Translations under genes and position numbers: made by a program
In this document: positions 42,940-52,563 of the stretch, in pieces
How positions within the stretch are numbered: position 1 is the first letter of the stretch
Layout: each line of letters begins with the position of its first letter
Notes under the pieces: model-generated
Told to the model about the DNA's origin: nothing
The model's input: the letters and a program-made list of their open reading frames with translations, nothing else
Databases searched by the model: none
Source of the DNA: Roseiarcus sp963798015
GTDB taxonomy: Bacteria; Pseudomonadota; Alphaproteobacteria; Rhizobiales; Beijerinckiaceae
DNA length: 64,000 bases
Reading direction: 5' to 3'
NCBI GenBank assembly: GCA_963798015.1
Contig: CAWCSA010000002.1
Coordinates: 372,001 to 436,000, forward strand

Positions 42940-44470
42940 GTAACTGCCCAGCCGAGTGGGTCAGGGTGAGATGGCGTTGGCGAGGGCTGTTGGGTTGGCG
43001 GCGAGGGCTTTGAGGATGTTCAGGCCCTGTTTTCGTGCGGTTGCGATGACGGAGCGGAGGGCTGCGAAAGCATGAGCGCCCTCGGGGGTCCGGAAGCCGC
43101 CGGAGATTTTCATTTTCACCTTCATCATCCGGAGCGCCTGTTCGGCCAGATTGTTGGTGAAGGGAACCTCGAAGTCCACGAGGAAGCGCAGTACGTCGTC
43201 TTTAAATCTATGCAGGCGAAGCAGCAGATTGTCTCCGGCCCTGCGTTTCGTGCGGCCGCTTTTGGCGCCCCCTTTTTCGAGGCGGGGAAGGCTGCGATGC
43301 CAGGCGAGGCCTTGGCGCAGGGCCTCCCAGTAGCGGGCGTGGAAGGCTTCGAGCACCGCAGGGGAGAGCGCGGTTTTGCCGTTTGCGCGGGCTTCTGCGA
43401 CCGTCTTGCAGGCGTCGCGGAGACAATCGTTCATGGCTCCGGCCCAAGGCTCCTTGTCGAACTGGATGAGCGCCTTGAGTTCGCGCAAGTGATGGGCGTT
43501 GCAGAGCGCATGGACAGGGGGCTGCGCCGCCGTCCCGAGCTTGGCGTAGGATTTGAAGCCGTCGTGGACGACGACGCCCCCTTCGAGGCCTTCGGGCATC
43601 GCGCCGCGCTTGGCGCCAGCGCGGTAGAGCGTGAGGGTTTTGGTGGCGACGGTATGCAGCCACTGCGTTTTGCCGCCGATGCGCAGGCCGGTCTCGTCGA
43701 GGCAGCGCACGCGCGCGGCGCACACGAGCGCGCCGATCCGCTTCGTGACGGGCGCCAACGCCCCCGCTTCCCGCCGCGTCCATTCCGCCACGCTCGCCGC
43801 ACAAAGGCTTTCCGCGCCAATCAGGTCGGCAAGCGCCTCGGCCGCGCGGGCCTCGGGAATCAAATGCTGCGCGTGGAGATAGACGGCGGCGGCGCGGACG
43901 CGCCCGCCATATTGGACGGGTCTCCTCACCCCTTCGGGAAAAGCCCCCGGGTCGCTCCGCCGCAGCCGGCGCAGGCATAAACCAGGCCCCGATGCTCGGT
44001 GACCTCGATCAGCCGCTCCGGCAGATCGAACACCTGGCGCCGCTCGAGGCCTCGCGCCTCGCCAAGGCTGAGGGCCGAGCCGCAATGACGGCAAGCCGCC
44101 GCCGCGTGCGTCACGATCCGGTCGGGTTTGGCCCTCTGGCGCAGGGTCTCGCCCTTGTGGCCTTTCTGGCCCCCGCTCGGCCGGCCCGAAGGCTCGCGAA
44201 GGCTCAAAGGCTTCTTCCGCAGACCATCGCTCGAAGGCGGCTTCGAACTCGTCGAACTGTCAAGGCCCAGCCGGCGCCGAAGCTCCGCATTCTCAGCCCG
44301 CAACACTTCCAGTTCCCGCTGGAGCGACGCGATCAGGGCTGCGACCTCGGAGGGCAGAATCATCCCCCAAGGCAATCACATTCCGCCCAACCTGACTCCT
44401 CCCCAATCCACACAATCCAAAAATCCCTGCCCACCGTGACAAATCCAACTCACCCCCCTGGGCAGTTACC
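42940..44470 (-). mobile_element. IS66-family insertion sequence (short, single-transposase type)
   Basis: An element of about 1.53 kb with inverted ends GTAACTGCCCAG (42940-42951) and CTGGGCAGTTAC (44458-44469). It is flanked by a perfect 8-bp direct repeat CTTTTTAT (42932-42939 and 44471-44478), the target duplication length of IS66. It encodes one transposase and lacks the TnpA/TnpB accessory genes of classical IS66. The right flank to 44591 is AT-rich compared with the rest of the window. Confidence 0.88.
42961..44375 (-). pseudogene. IS66-family transposase, frameshifted
   Basis: IS66 DDE transposase read leftward. The N-terminal frame (to 43926) has the leucine-zipper-like start LIASLQRELEVLRAENAELR, a Ser/Pro-rich SSKPPSSDGLRKKP linker and zinc-binding cysteines (CRHCGS, CAGCGG). 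The second frame carries the catalytic core: VRCLDETGLRIGGKTQWLHT, VVVHDGFKSYAKL and the C-terminal VPFTNNLAEQALRMMKVKMK. The frames fail to join at a G run: AAGGGGTGA stops, while one more G would read PKGVRRPVQYG as expected. Corrected length is about 471 residues. Either an inactivated transposase or a base-calling error. Confidence 0.85.
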
Positions 44471-44591
44471 CTTTTTATTTTAATCCTACGTAACCCATTG
44501 AAAAGTCCCGATTAAGAAAAATAAAACCCCAGTAAATTTTTGAAATTTTTCTAGCGATTACTGGCGCTAACTCGCATTGACTTGCGGTTGT

Positions 44592-45878
44592 TTAGCCGCC
44601 GGCGCCGGGGGCTGCCAGATGGTCACGCTCGAACCGTTCCGCTTTGAACGGCGCGGGATCGACGAACGGTGCCTCGCCGATCATCAGGTCCGCGAGGAGG
44701 CGGCCGGTGATAGGGCCTAGGGTCAGACCCAGGTGGTGGTGGCCGAAATCGAGCCAGAGGCCTGGTCTGCCCGGGAACGGCCCGATAATCGGCCGCATAT
44801 CGGGCAAGCAAGGGCGCCGGCCGAGCCAGGGCGCGGAATCCTTCCGGGCCCCGATGGGGAACAGTTCTCGCGCGTAGGGTTCGACCCGCTCGAGATGCGC
44901 CGGCGAGGGCGGATCGTCGCGCCGGGCGAATTCCGCGCCCGTGGTCAATCTCAGGCCCCGCGCCATCGGGGTAACGAGGTAGCCGCGCTCGAGGTCGAGC
45001 ACCGGACGCGTGAGGCCCGCGTTGCCCTTGGCCTCATAATGCATGTGATAGCCGCGCTTGACGAAGAACGGCAGGCGAAGGCCAAAGCGCCGTGCGAGCT
45101 CATCCGACCAGGGTCCGAGCGCGATCACGACGTCGCGGGCGGCAAGCCGGCCCGAGTCGGTCGTGACCATCCAGCCAGAGCCCGCAGGTTCCAGGCTCAG
45201 CGCGTCGCCCCGCTCCATCCGGCCGCCGCACTTGACGAACAAGGCGGCGTAACTCTGAATGAGCGCGCCCGGATCAGAGGTCGACAGCGGCTCGGTAAAG
45301 TGGACGCCGCCGATCGCCTTTTCGCCCACATGCGGCTCGAGCGCAGTCAGCGCGGCGCGGTCGAGCGTGATCGGTTTGATGCCGAACGGCTTAAGCTCCT
45401 CGGCTTCGGCCTGCGCCAGCTCCTGCCCGCGCGCGCTGCGATAGGCCTTGATCCAGCCGCCGGCGCGCAACAGCCCAGACGCGCCCGCGTCGTGCGCCAG
45501 CTTCAGGTGCTCGTCTGCCGCCGCCAACAGAAGGGGGGCCATAACCTTGCCAGTCGCCGCCTTTCGCGGTTGCGTCGAGGCCCGGAAATAGCGCCAGATC
45601 GCAGGCGCAATCGAGGGCAGCGAACCATGGCGTATGTGAGCGCGCGGATCGCGGTTTGCGGCCGCCCGCGCAACCTCGCCGAGCGCGCGCGGGAACAGAT
45701 AAGGGAGAACGCTCTCCGTCTGGATGATGCCGCTGTTGCCGAAGCTCGTCTCTCCCGCCGCCTCAGGCAGACGGTCGACGAGCGCCACAGATCGGCCCCG
45801 CGACTGGAGCGCGAGCGCCGCCGAGACGCCAACAATTCCGGCACCAAGCACAATGACATCGACAGTATTCGCGGGCAT
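44592..45878 (-). CDS. dadA: D-amino-acid dehydrogenase-like FAD oxidoreductase
   Basis: A 428-residue FAD-dependent amino-acid oxidase/dehydrogenase of the DadA group. The N-terminal Rossmann motif is VIVLGAGIVGVSAALALQSRG, quoted as VLGAGIVGVSAALALQSRG. SFGNSGIIQTESVLPYLFPR follows as in DadA, with FVKRGYHMHYEAKG in the middle and the C-terminal FAD-contact block WLDFGHHHLGLTLGPITGR. It deaminates D-amino acids to 2-oxo acids, feeding electrons to quinones at the membrane. No alanine racemase adjoins it. It is divergent from purB. Confidence 0.85.
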   Translation of the reverse strand: MPANTVDVIVLGAGIVGVSAALALQSRGRSVALVDRLPEAAGETSFGNSGIIQTESVLPYLFPRALGEVARAAANRDPRAHIRHGSLPSIAPAIWRYFRASTQPRKAATGKVMAPLLLAAADEHLKLAHDAGASGLLRAGGWIKAYRSARGQELAQAEAEELKPFGIKPITLDRAALTALEPHVGEKAIGGVHFTEPLSTSDPGALIQSYAALFVKCGGRMERGDALSLEPAGSGWMVTTDSGRLAARDVVIALGPWSDELARRFGLRLPFFVKRGYHMHYEAKGNAGLTRPVLDLERGYLVTPMARGLRLTTGAEFARRDDPPSPAHLERVEPYARELFPIGARKDSAPWLGRRPCLPDMRPIIGPFPGRPGLWLDFGHHHLGLTLGPITGRLLADLMIGEAPFVDPAPFKAERFERDHLAAPGAGG

Positions 45879-45996
45879 AGGATGGGTGTTTTCCTGACGG
45901 ACGCGCGTCGCCTAGCTACGGCGAGTCCTTCTCAATTCTCGACTTCCGTTCCTATAGACCCCGCCTCGAAGGAACAAACAGAAAGCGTCGTCGCCA

Positions 45997-47301
45997 ATGA
46001 TCCCGCGCTATTCCCGCCCCGAGATGACCGCCGTCTGGTCGTCCGAGACACGCTTCCGAATCTGGTTCGAAATCGAGGCCTATGCGTCAGAAGCGATGGC
46101 CGAAATTGGCGTGATCCCGAAAGCAGCTGCACAGACGATCTGGGAGAAAGGGTCGAAGGCCAAGTTCGACGTGGCCCGAATCGATGAGATCGAGAGGGTG
46201 ACCAAGCACGACGTCATCGCCTTCCTCACTCATCTCGCCGAGTTCATCGGCCCGGACGCGCGCTTCGTCCATCTGGGGCTAACCAGCTCGGACGTGCTCG
46301 ACACGTGCCTCGCCGTGCAGCTCAGGCGCGCGAGCGACATCCTTATCACCGACGTTGACGCGCTGCTCGTGGCGCTCAAGCGTCGCGCCTTCGAGCACAA
46401 GATGACGCCGACGATCGGCCGGTCGCATGGAATCCACGCCGAGCCGACCACCTTTGGCCTCAAACTGGCGCTCGCATATGCTGAATTTGGCCGAGCGCGT
46501 GCCCGGCTTGTCGCGGCGCGCGAGGAGATTTCGACCTGCGCGATTTCCGGCGCCGTCGGCACCTTTGCCAACATCGACCCGAGGGTCGAGACTTATGTGG
46601 CGGCGAAACTTGACCTGAAACCCGAGCCGATTTCGACGCAGGTGATCCCGCGTGATCGCCACGCCGCCTTCTTTGCGACGCTCGGAGTCGTTGCCTCGTC
46701 GGTCGAGCGGCTCGCGACCGAAATCCGGCATTTGCAGCGCACAGAAGTTATGGAGGCGGAGGAGTTTTTCTCCGAGGGTCAGAAGGGCTCATCCGCCATG
46801 CCGCATAAGCGCAATCCGGTTTTGACGGAAAACCTCACGGGGCTCGCGCGCATGGTGCGATCGGCCGTGACGCCGGCGCTCGAAGATGTAGCGCTATGGC
46901 ACGAGCGGGACATCTCGCATTCGTCGGTCGAACGGATGATCGGTCCCGACGCTACAATCACGCTCGATTTTGCGCTGGCCCGGCTCGCCGGGGTGATCGA
47001 CAAACTTGTCGTCTATCCGCAGTCCATGCAGAAAAACCTCGACCGCCTCGGCGGCCTCATCCATTCGCAGCGCGTTCTGCTGGCGCTGACCGAGAAGGGC
47101 GTGGCGCGCGACGATGCGTATGCGATCGTCCAGCGCAACGCGATGCCCGTGTGGCGGGGCGAAGGCGAGTTTCTGAAGCTGCTCGAAGCCGACAAGGACG
47201 TTAGCAAGGTCTTGAGCGCGGCGGAACTCGAGGGGCTATTCGACCTCGGCTACCACCTGAGACAGGTGGATACGATCTTTGAGCGTGTGTTCGAGCAGTG
47301 A
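45997..47301 (+). CDS. purB: Adenylosuccinate lyase
   Basis: A 434-residue PurB that cleaves adenylosuccinate to AMP and SAICAR to AICAR, both with release of fumarate. It starts MIPRYSRPEMTAVWSSETRF. The superfamily signature GSSAMPHKRNPV (mobile loop with the catalytic Ser) is at about residue 263. HLGLTSSDVLDTCLAVQL and TIGRSHGIHAEPTTFGLKLA hold the other active-site residues. The length is typical of the short bacterial type. It is monocistronic here, divergent from the DadA-like gene. Confidence 0.96.
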   Translation: MIPRYSRPEMTAVWSSETRFRIWFEIEAYASEAMAEIGVIPKAAAQTIWEKGSKAKFDVARIDEIERVTKHDVIAFLTHLAEFIGPDARFVHLGLTSSDVLDTCLAVQLRRASDILITDVDALLVALKRRAFEHKMTPTIGRSHGIHAEPTTFGLKLALAYAEFGRARARLVAAREEISTCAISGAVGTFANIDPRVETYVAAKLDLKPEPISTQVIPRDRHAAFFATLGVVASSVERLATEIRHLQRTEVMEAEEFFSEGQKGSSAMPHKRNPVLTENLTGLARMVRSAVTPALEDVALWHERDISHSSVERMIGPDATITLDFALARLAGVIDKLVVYPQSMQKNLDRLGGLIHSQRVLLALTEKGVARDDAYAIVQRNAMPVWRGEGEFLKLLEADKDVSKVLSAAELEGLFDLGYHLRQVDTIFERVFEQ

Positions 47302-47394
47302 ACGGCTAGCACGCAGCGCTTAGCGCCGGCTAACAAGTTCATCGACCGAACATTCGAGCCACCAGCGGTCGTCAATAGGTTACCGGTGCGGCCT

Positions 47395-48063
47395 TCAGGA
47401 AACTGCGGTCGACTCTCGTCCAGCCGGAGCTGTGCGCGGAACCGAGCGCGCTTGGCGAACAGGCTGAATTCGGGTCAGTTGCACGGCAGCCATGACGTCC
47501 GAATTGGCGGGCGCATCCGCCGCATACTCCTGAAGGCGGAGGAGCGAGAGACGTGGGCCGCCCTTGGCTTCATTCGAGCCCATATCGTCGAACATGAGGA
47601 ATTTGAGATCAGCGACGCCACCTGCCTCTTTCACCCACAGCGCCGAGGCAATCTGAACGGCGTCGGTAAACGACATCATTCGCGGCGCTTCCTCCGCTCC
47701 GTGCACGCCGGCCGGCCTCTGCCATTTTGCATCGCGGAGCCGCGCTACTCGCAGCATCGTATTTGGGTCAGGCGTTACCAACGTCACCAGCGAGCGAAGG
47801 GAGCGCGCGAAATCATGAAAAGTGTTGAACCGTCCGGCAGCGAACATCGAAGGCCTAAGCTCAGCGAACAGCATGCTGCTGACCCATACGCGACGTTTCA
47901 GAACGGCAGCCTGGGTCAAAATGTTATCGATGTTCTCTTCCGCTTCGCCCGACGCGCCGCATGCATGCCGCAGAAAAACGTTCGTGTGGAGGAAATGGTG
48001 ACCGCAATCGGATTGACCCGGGCGCGCATCCGTTTGGAGAAATGGGTGCATCTCAAGTTCCAC
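47395..48063 (-). pseudogene. PIN-domain toxin-like protein, probably decayed
   Basis: A 222-codon frame with the PIN ribonuclease fold pattern: FLHTNVFLRHACG at the start, VWVSSMLFAELRP, MMSFTDAVQIASALWVKE and FLMFDD, then the conserved tail LSLLRLQEYAADAPANSDVM. In PIN toxins the first catalytic acid is in xLDTNV; here Asp is His (LHTNV), which should abolish metal binding. The N-terminal 20 residues are unlike the family and no antitoxin gene lies upstream. The protein is probably an orphan, inactive remnant of a VapC-like module. The adjacent gap 48064-48341 contains no antitoxin and nothing else recognisable. Confidence 0.65.
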
Positions 48064-48341
48064 TATTCACTGCCGTGGCGGGTTCGCGTCTCGGAGCGAG
48101 TCAGCAAAAGAAGCCTGCGGCAATTTTGTTAACAACGACCTGCCGGCTGCCGATTTTGGTCGCGGCGACAATCAGTTAGACATGGATTGAGTGTGCCGTA
48201 ACGTGAGCTGCGTCACACAGCGAATTGGGCACGTGGCTTCGCAAGTCCAGAGAAGCCCTCATCAATACCCGGGTCTTGCGAAGGCTGGATGAAGCTCGAA
48301 CGCCACAACGATCCGAGGATCAGTGTTGGCGACCCGGATCC

Positions 48342-49136
48342 CTAATGAGCCTCGGCCTCACGTTGGCGGTTCCGCGCCGCACGATAGCCGCCCCCGCGCG
48401 CGTCAGCCTCGCACATGTATGCGCCCTTGAGGGTGTGCCCGTAATAGCGGGTTCCCGAATAATGATAGATGCGCGTCGGCGTGTTGACCCACACGACGGT
48501 GTCCGACGGGCAACGGGCGCGCGCTGCGAGCTCCGTCGTGTATTGGCCGGCCTGCAGGGCCGAGGGCGCGCCGACATTCGGTGCGGGTGCGGAAGAGGGT
48601 GCCGACTGCTGCCACCACGGGAACAAGGAGCCTGACTGCGAGGCAGGAGCGGGCGCTGGGGCAGGGACGGCGGGAAGGAAACCGCCCGAGGACGAAGCGG
48701 CGGAGCCTTGGCGCGAACGGCACTGCGATAAAAACTGCGGCCAGCTTAGACCGCCGGTCGTTTCTGCGGCCTTGGCGTCTCTCCATTGGCTCGCGCAAAG
48801 TCTCATGACGCTTTGGGCGCCAGCTGGAGCGCCGACATTTGAGGCCGCGGTGGAAGTCGGCGCCGATGGTTGAGACCACGGGAATAGGGAGCCTGACTGG
48901 GGGGCCGGAGCGGTTGTCGACGAGGACGGTGCGGCGGCTGAACCCTGCCGCGTGCGACACTGCGCCAAGAACTGAGGCCAAGCCTGACCACCGGTCGTTC
49001 CACCCGCTTGGGCCTGCTTCCATTCGGTTGCGCACGCTCTCATGACGCTTTCCGCGTTTGCCGCATTCACACCCGCAACGGAAAATCCAAACGCGATTGC
49101 GGCTGCCGTCAGCCACGAAACGAACGAATTGCGCAT
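48342..49136 (-). CDS. Secreted protein with two internal W/C repeats
   Basis: About 264 residues with a signal peptide (SWLTAAAIAFGFSVAGVNAA). Two copies of a 35-residue unit, both of form ESVMR.CA..W..A.A..TTGG..WPQFL.QCR.RQGSAA, lie at about residues 30-65 and 107-145, separated by Ser/Pro/Ala linkers. The C-terminal domain has YTTELAARARCPSDTVVWVN and YHYSGTRYYGHTLKGAYMCE, a pattern of small exported rhizobial proteins. Each unit has two cysteines likely to pair in the periplasm. The ATG at 49136 follows GGGGAGTGAC. No function is known to me. Confidence 0.78.
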   Translation of the reverse strand: MRNSFVSWLTAAAIAFGFSVAGVNAANAESVMRACATEWKQAQAGGTTGGQAWPQFLAQCRTRQGSAAAPSSSTTAPAPQSGSLFPWSQPSAPTSTAASNVGAPAGAQSVMRLCASQWRDAKAAETTGGLSWPQFLSQCRSRQGSAASSSGGFLPAVPAPAPAPASQSGSLFPWWQQSAPSSAPAPNVGAPSALQAGQYTTELAARARCPSDTVVWVNTPTRIYHYSGTRYYGHTLKGAYMCEADARGGGYRAARNRQREAEAH

Positions 49137-49275
49137 GTCACTCCCCGTTCGCACCCAGGTCAGGGCGCCGAGTCAGCTTATCGCGAGCAGGACCGCTCCG
49201 CCAAGCCTATCTACCCTGTCTTTTCGTCTTTCTTTTCGCCGCCGCTAGCTTGCGTGGACTATTGGCCGTTGTCGA

Positions 49276-50406
49276 TCACGAACCAACAGTTTGCCTGATG
49301 CGATCATGGGAAACGGGCGCAGAATCGCGTTCAGGTGTGCCACGCGGCGCGGCGCGCAAATATTGCACTGGCCACGGCGCGGTCTGCCCAAGTTCCTGCG
49401 CCGCATGCATCGGCCAGTAGGGATCGCGCAGCATCTTGCGCGCGAGCAACACCAAATCAGCCTGATCATTGCGGATGATTTGATCGGCCTGAGCCGGTGC
49501 GGTGATCATGCCGACCGCGGCGGTAGCGATATTGGCCTCGCGCCGAACCCGCTCTGCGAAAGGCGTTTGATACCCGGGTCCGATCGGGATTTCCGCTTTC
49601 TCGAGATTGCCGCCCGACGAGCAATCGATCAGATCGACGCCCAGCGAGAGCAGAAGACGGGCGAGCTCGACCGATTGCTCGATGTCCCATCCGCCTTCGA
49701 CCCAATCAGTCGCCGAAATTCGTACGAATAGCGGGCAGCGCTCGGGCAACGCGCGTCTTACCGCTTCCACGCATTCCCGAAGAAATCGCGTTCGATTTTC
49801 AAACGAGCCGCCGTAACCGTCGACGCGACGATTGCTGAACGGCGACAGGAATTCGTGGATCAGATAGCCGTGCGCGGCATGAATTTCGATCACTTCGAAC
49901 CCTGCGGCAGCAGCGCGTTCGGCCGCCACAGCGAACGCCCTCTGTAAGGACTTGATCTGGACGAGGGTCAACTCGTCGGGCTTGGCATAGGTGTCGCTGA
50001 ACGCAACGGCGCTGGGGGCGACCGGACGCCATCCGCCGGCGCTTTCCGCAATGGCGCCTTGTCTCGCCCCGGGCCGATAGGTGCTTCCTTTTCGGCCCGC
50101 ATGCGCGAGCTGGATGCCGGCGCGTGCCCCCTGAGTTTCCATGAAGCGCGCGATCCGCTCGAGCGGCTCGAAATGCTTTTCGCTCCAGACGCCAAGATCC
50201 TGCGGCGAAATGCGGCCTTCGGCTGTTACTGCGGCGGCCTCCGTGAATACCAGGGCGGCACCGCCGACTGCGCGCGCGGCGAGATGCGCGAAATGCCAAT
50301 CATTCGCGTAGCCGTCGACCGACGAATATTGGCACATTGGCGAAACGACGATGCGGTTGGCGAAGTCGACATCGCGCATGCGAAGTTTGCTAAACAGATG
50401 CGGCAT
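49276..50406 (-). CDS. NADH:flavin oxidoreductase (Old Yellow Enzyme, YqjM-like)
   Basis: A 376-residue FMN enzyme of the thermophilic-like OYE class. The redox-tuning Cys is in RIVVSPMCQYSSVDGYANDW, the substrate-binding His pair in IEIHAAHGYLIHEFLSP, and the phosphate-binding region in VGMITAPAQADQIIRNDQAD. These enzymes reduce activated alkenes with NAD(P)H. The gene follows the TRAP transporter genes on the same strand about 200 bases downstream and may belong with them, perhaps acting on the imported acid. The TIM-barrel length is complete. Confidence 0.9.
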   Translation of the reverse strand: MPHLFSKLRMRDVDFANRIVVSPMCQYSSVDGYANDWHFAHLAARAVGGAALVFTEAAAVTAEGRISPQDLGVWSEKHFEPLERIARFMETQGARAGIQLAHAGRKGSTYRPGARQGAIAESAGGWRPVAPSAVAFSDTYAKPDELTLVQIKSLQRAFAVAAERAAAAGFEVIEIHAAHGYLIHEFLSPFSNRRVDGYGGSFENRTRFLRECVEAVRRALPERCPLFVRISATDWVEGGWDIEQSVELARLLLSLGVDLIDCSSGGNLEKAEIPIGPGYQTPFAERVRREANIATAAVGMITAPAQADQIIRNDQADLVLLARKMLRDPYWPMHAAQELGQTAPWPVQYLRAAPRGTPERDSAPVSHDRIRQTVGS

Positions 50407-50611
50407 GGATCAATGGTCTCGATCAAGGTTGGACGGGAGGGCGGCGGTTGTTGGGTGCAGCTAGGGCCAGTCGTAACGGCCGACGCGCTAATAAACCATA
50501 TCTTGCGACGGGCTGCGGTCAAGCCGAACAGGCGCGGCGACCTGATTGTACAAGGCGGTTGAGGTCCGCGAAGCATGCTCAGGCATCTCGAGGCGAAGGA
50601 GGGTGTAGAGC

Positions 50612-52528
50612 CTACTGGTAGCCGAGCCGATGCGGAAGCCAGAGGGTCAGACCCGGGACGAACGCGATCACCAACAGGCACAACAGCAGCAAGCCAAGAT
50701 AGCCGAGCATCGGTCGCACTGTCGTCTCGATCGGCACATCGCCAATCAGACATGCGCCGTAGAGCCCAAGCCCAAGGGGCGGCGCGAACAACCCGATACC
50801 CATTGCAATCACAAGAACCACGCCAAAGTGCAGTTCGTTGATGCCAATCTGGCCAGCTACCGGTATCAGCAGCGGACCGAAGATGATGAGAGCCGCGGCG
50901 CCCTCCAAAATCGAGCCCATGACAATCAAGATAAGTATGGACAGAAGCAGGAACAGCCAGGGGCCGGCGTTCTGCGACAGCGAAACCATCGCTTCCGCCA
51001 GGGCATGGGGGACCTGTTGGAGAGTCAGCACAAAAGCCAGCGCCTGGGCTGCTGCGACAATGAACAGCACAAGGCCCGAGCGGGTCGCGGCATTGACGAA
51101 ACTTCGCGCCGCACCGCGGAGTCCTAGCTCCCGGAAAGCCGCTCCGCCTACCACCAGGGCGTAGAGCGCGGCGAAGGCTGAGATCTCGGTCGCGGTGGCG
51201 ACGCCGAACCTGAAACCGGCAAAGATGATGACCACAAGTCCAAGTGTGACGATTGCGCCGCGCCATAGTTGCGAGAGTGGCGCTGTGGACAGCCGAGCCT
51301 CGGCAGGCAAACGCGCACCGCCGCCGAGCAGGATCACGGCCGCTATCAGCGCGGACGCCATCAGGGCGGCCGGCAACAGCCCCGCCATGAATAGTCCGCC
51401 GATCGAGAGATTGGCGACAAAGCCGAGTATGATGAGATTGATGCACGGGGGTATAGTTTCCGCCATTACCGCGGAAGCCGCCAGCAACGCGACTGCGCCC
51501 CCGGGGTTTTGCCGCGAGCGACGCGCCGCCGGAATCAGCACTGACCCGACCGCCGCGACATCGGCCATCTTCGAGCCGGAAATGCCGGAGAAGATCACCA
51601 TCGACAGCACCATCACTACGTTAAGACCGCCGCGCGCGCGTCCGACTAGGCGTTCGAGTAGCGCGATCAGACGGACGGACATGCCGTTCGCCTCCATGAG
51701 ATAGCCGACCAGGATGAAGAACGGGATCGCGAGCAGCACGAAATTGTCGATGCCGCGCGCCATTTGTTGAGCGAAGATGAGGCCGGGCAGGGCGCCTTCG
51801 ATCCAGATGTAAATGAGCGCGGTGAACGCCAGCGCGAACCCTATTGGCACCCCGCCGGTCAGACATCCGACGAAGCCCAAGAGCATCGGCAGGCCGGCAC
51901 GCATTGCGCCCGCTCCAATGAGGCGCCAGCCGTAAGCTGCACCGGCCAACGCCAGAGCAAAGATGACGGTAACGGCGATGTCAGACAGTTTTCGGCGGCA
52001 GAACAGGGCAAGCGCGAATATCGTCATGCAGAGCGCGCCTGCGCCCATGGGATAAAACGTTAATTCCAGCGGCAGGCCGGACCCAGTCGTTTGCCCGGTT
52101 GTGAATCGTCCCAGCGCAATTGCGTACCACGCTACCGATCCTGCGGTTGCTAGGACAACCAGCGCGGCAACGGCGTCGACCCGCCTACGGGCTCGTAAAC
52201 CTAGCTTCTCTACGAAGAAGGCGACACTGGCGTTTTCATTGCGCGCGAGCGCTCCCGCCGCGCCGAAGAAGGCCATCGCCACCATGAGCCCGCGCGCGAC
52301 ATCATCCGCCCACTCGATCGGCGCAGCCAGCACGTAGCGATAGAATACGGAGAGCGACACCACGATCAGGTCTGCCACCAACAAACTCGCGGCGATGGCG
52401 TCCACGAGCGTAAGCAGCAAGGTCAGCGAGCCGTACGCCGAGCGGCGCGAGTTGGGCGGCGCTTTCCCGGAGTCCGCCGTCTGCGTCAAGCGCCACCGGT
52501 CGAAATTTGGCAACTCGTCATTGACCAA
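50612..52528 (-). CDS. TRAP transporter fused small and large permease (DctQM)
   Basis: A 638-residue inner-membrane protein. Residues about 35-190 match the four-helix DctQ subunit (VFYRYVLAAPIEWADDVARG). From about 215 onward the DctM large subunit follows, with GGVPIGFALAFTALIYIWI, FFILVGYLMEANGMSVRL, GSILEGAAALIIFGPLLIPV and APPLGLGLYGACLIGDVPIE. TRAP systems import organic acids using the sodium or proton gradient and a periplasmic binding protein. The DctP gene lies 36 bases upstream in the same operon. Confidence 0.93.
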   Translation of the reverse strand: MVNDELPNFDRWRLTQTADSGKAPPNSRRSAYGSLTLLLTLVDAIAASLLVADLIVVSLSVFYRYVLAAPIEWADDVARGLMVAMAFFGAAGALARNENASVAFFVEKLGLRARRRVDAVAALVVLATAGSVAWYAIALGRFTTGQTTGSGLPLELTFYPMGAGALCMTIFALALFCRRKLSDIAVTVIFALALAGAAYGWRLIGAGAMRAGLPMLLGFVGCLTGGVPIGFALAFTALIYIWIEGALPGLIFAQQMARGIDNFVLLAIPFFILVGYLMEANGMSVRLIALLERLVGRARGGLNVVMVLSMVIFSGISGSKMADVAAVGSVLIPAARRSRQNPGGAVALLAASAVMAETIPPCINLIILGFVANLSIGGLFMAGLLPAALMASALIAAVILLGGGARLPAEARLSTAPLSQLWRGAIVTLGLVVIIFAGFRFGVATATEISAFAALYALVVGGAAFRELGLRGAARSFVNAATRSGLVLFIVAAAQALAFVLTLQQVPHALAEAMVSLSQNAGPWLFLLLSILILIVMGSILEGAAALIIFGPLLIPVAGQIGINELHFGVVLVIAMGIGLFAPPLGLGLYGACLIGDVPIETTVRPMLGYLGLLLLCLLVIAFVPGLTLWLPHRLGYQ

Positions 52529-52563
52529 CGCGCGCCACGATCGTCAAAAGCGCCCGCATGAGG

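Noticed and set aside
50226..51446. Minus-strand 406-codon frame overlapping the TRAP permease and the OYE gene
   Set aside because: Out of frame with both well-supported genes, and its translation is low-complexity.
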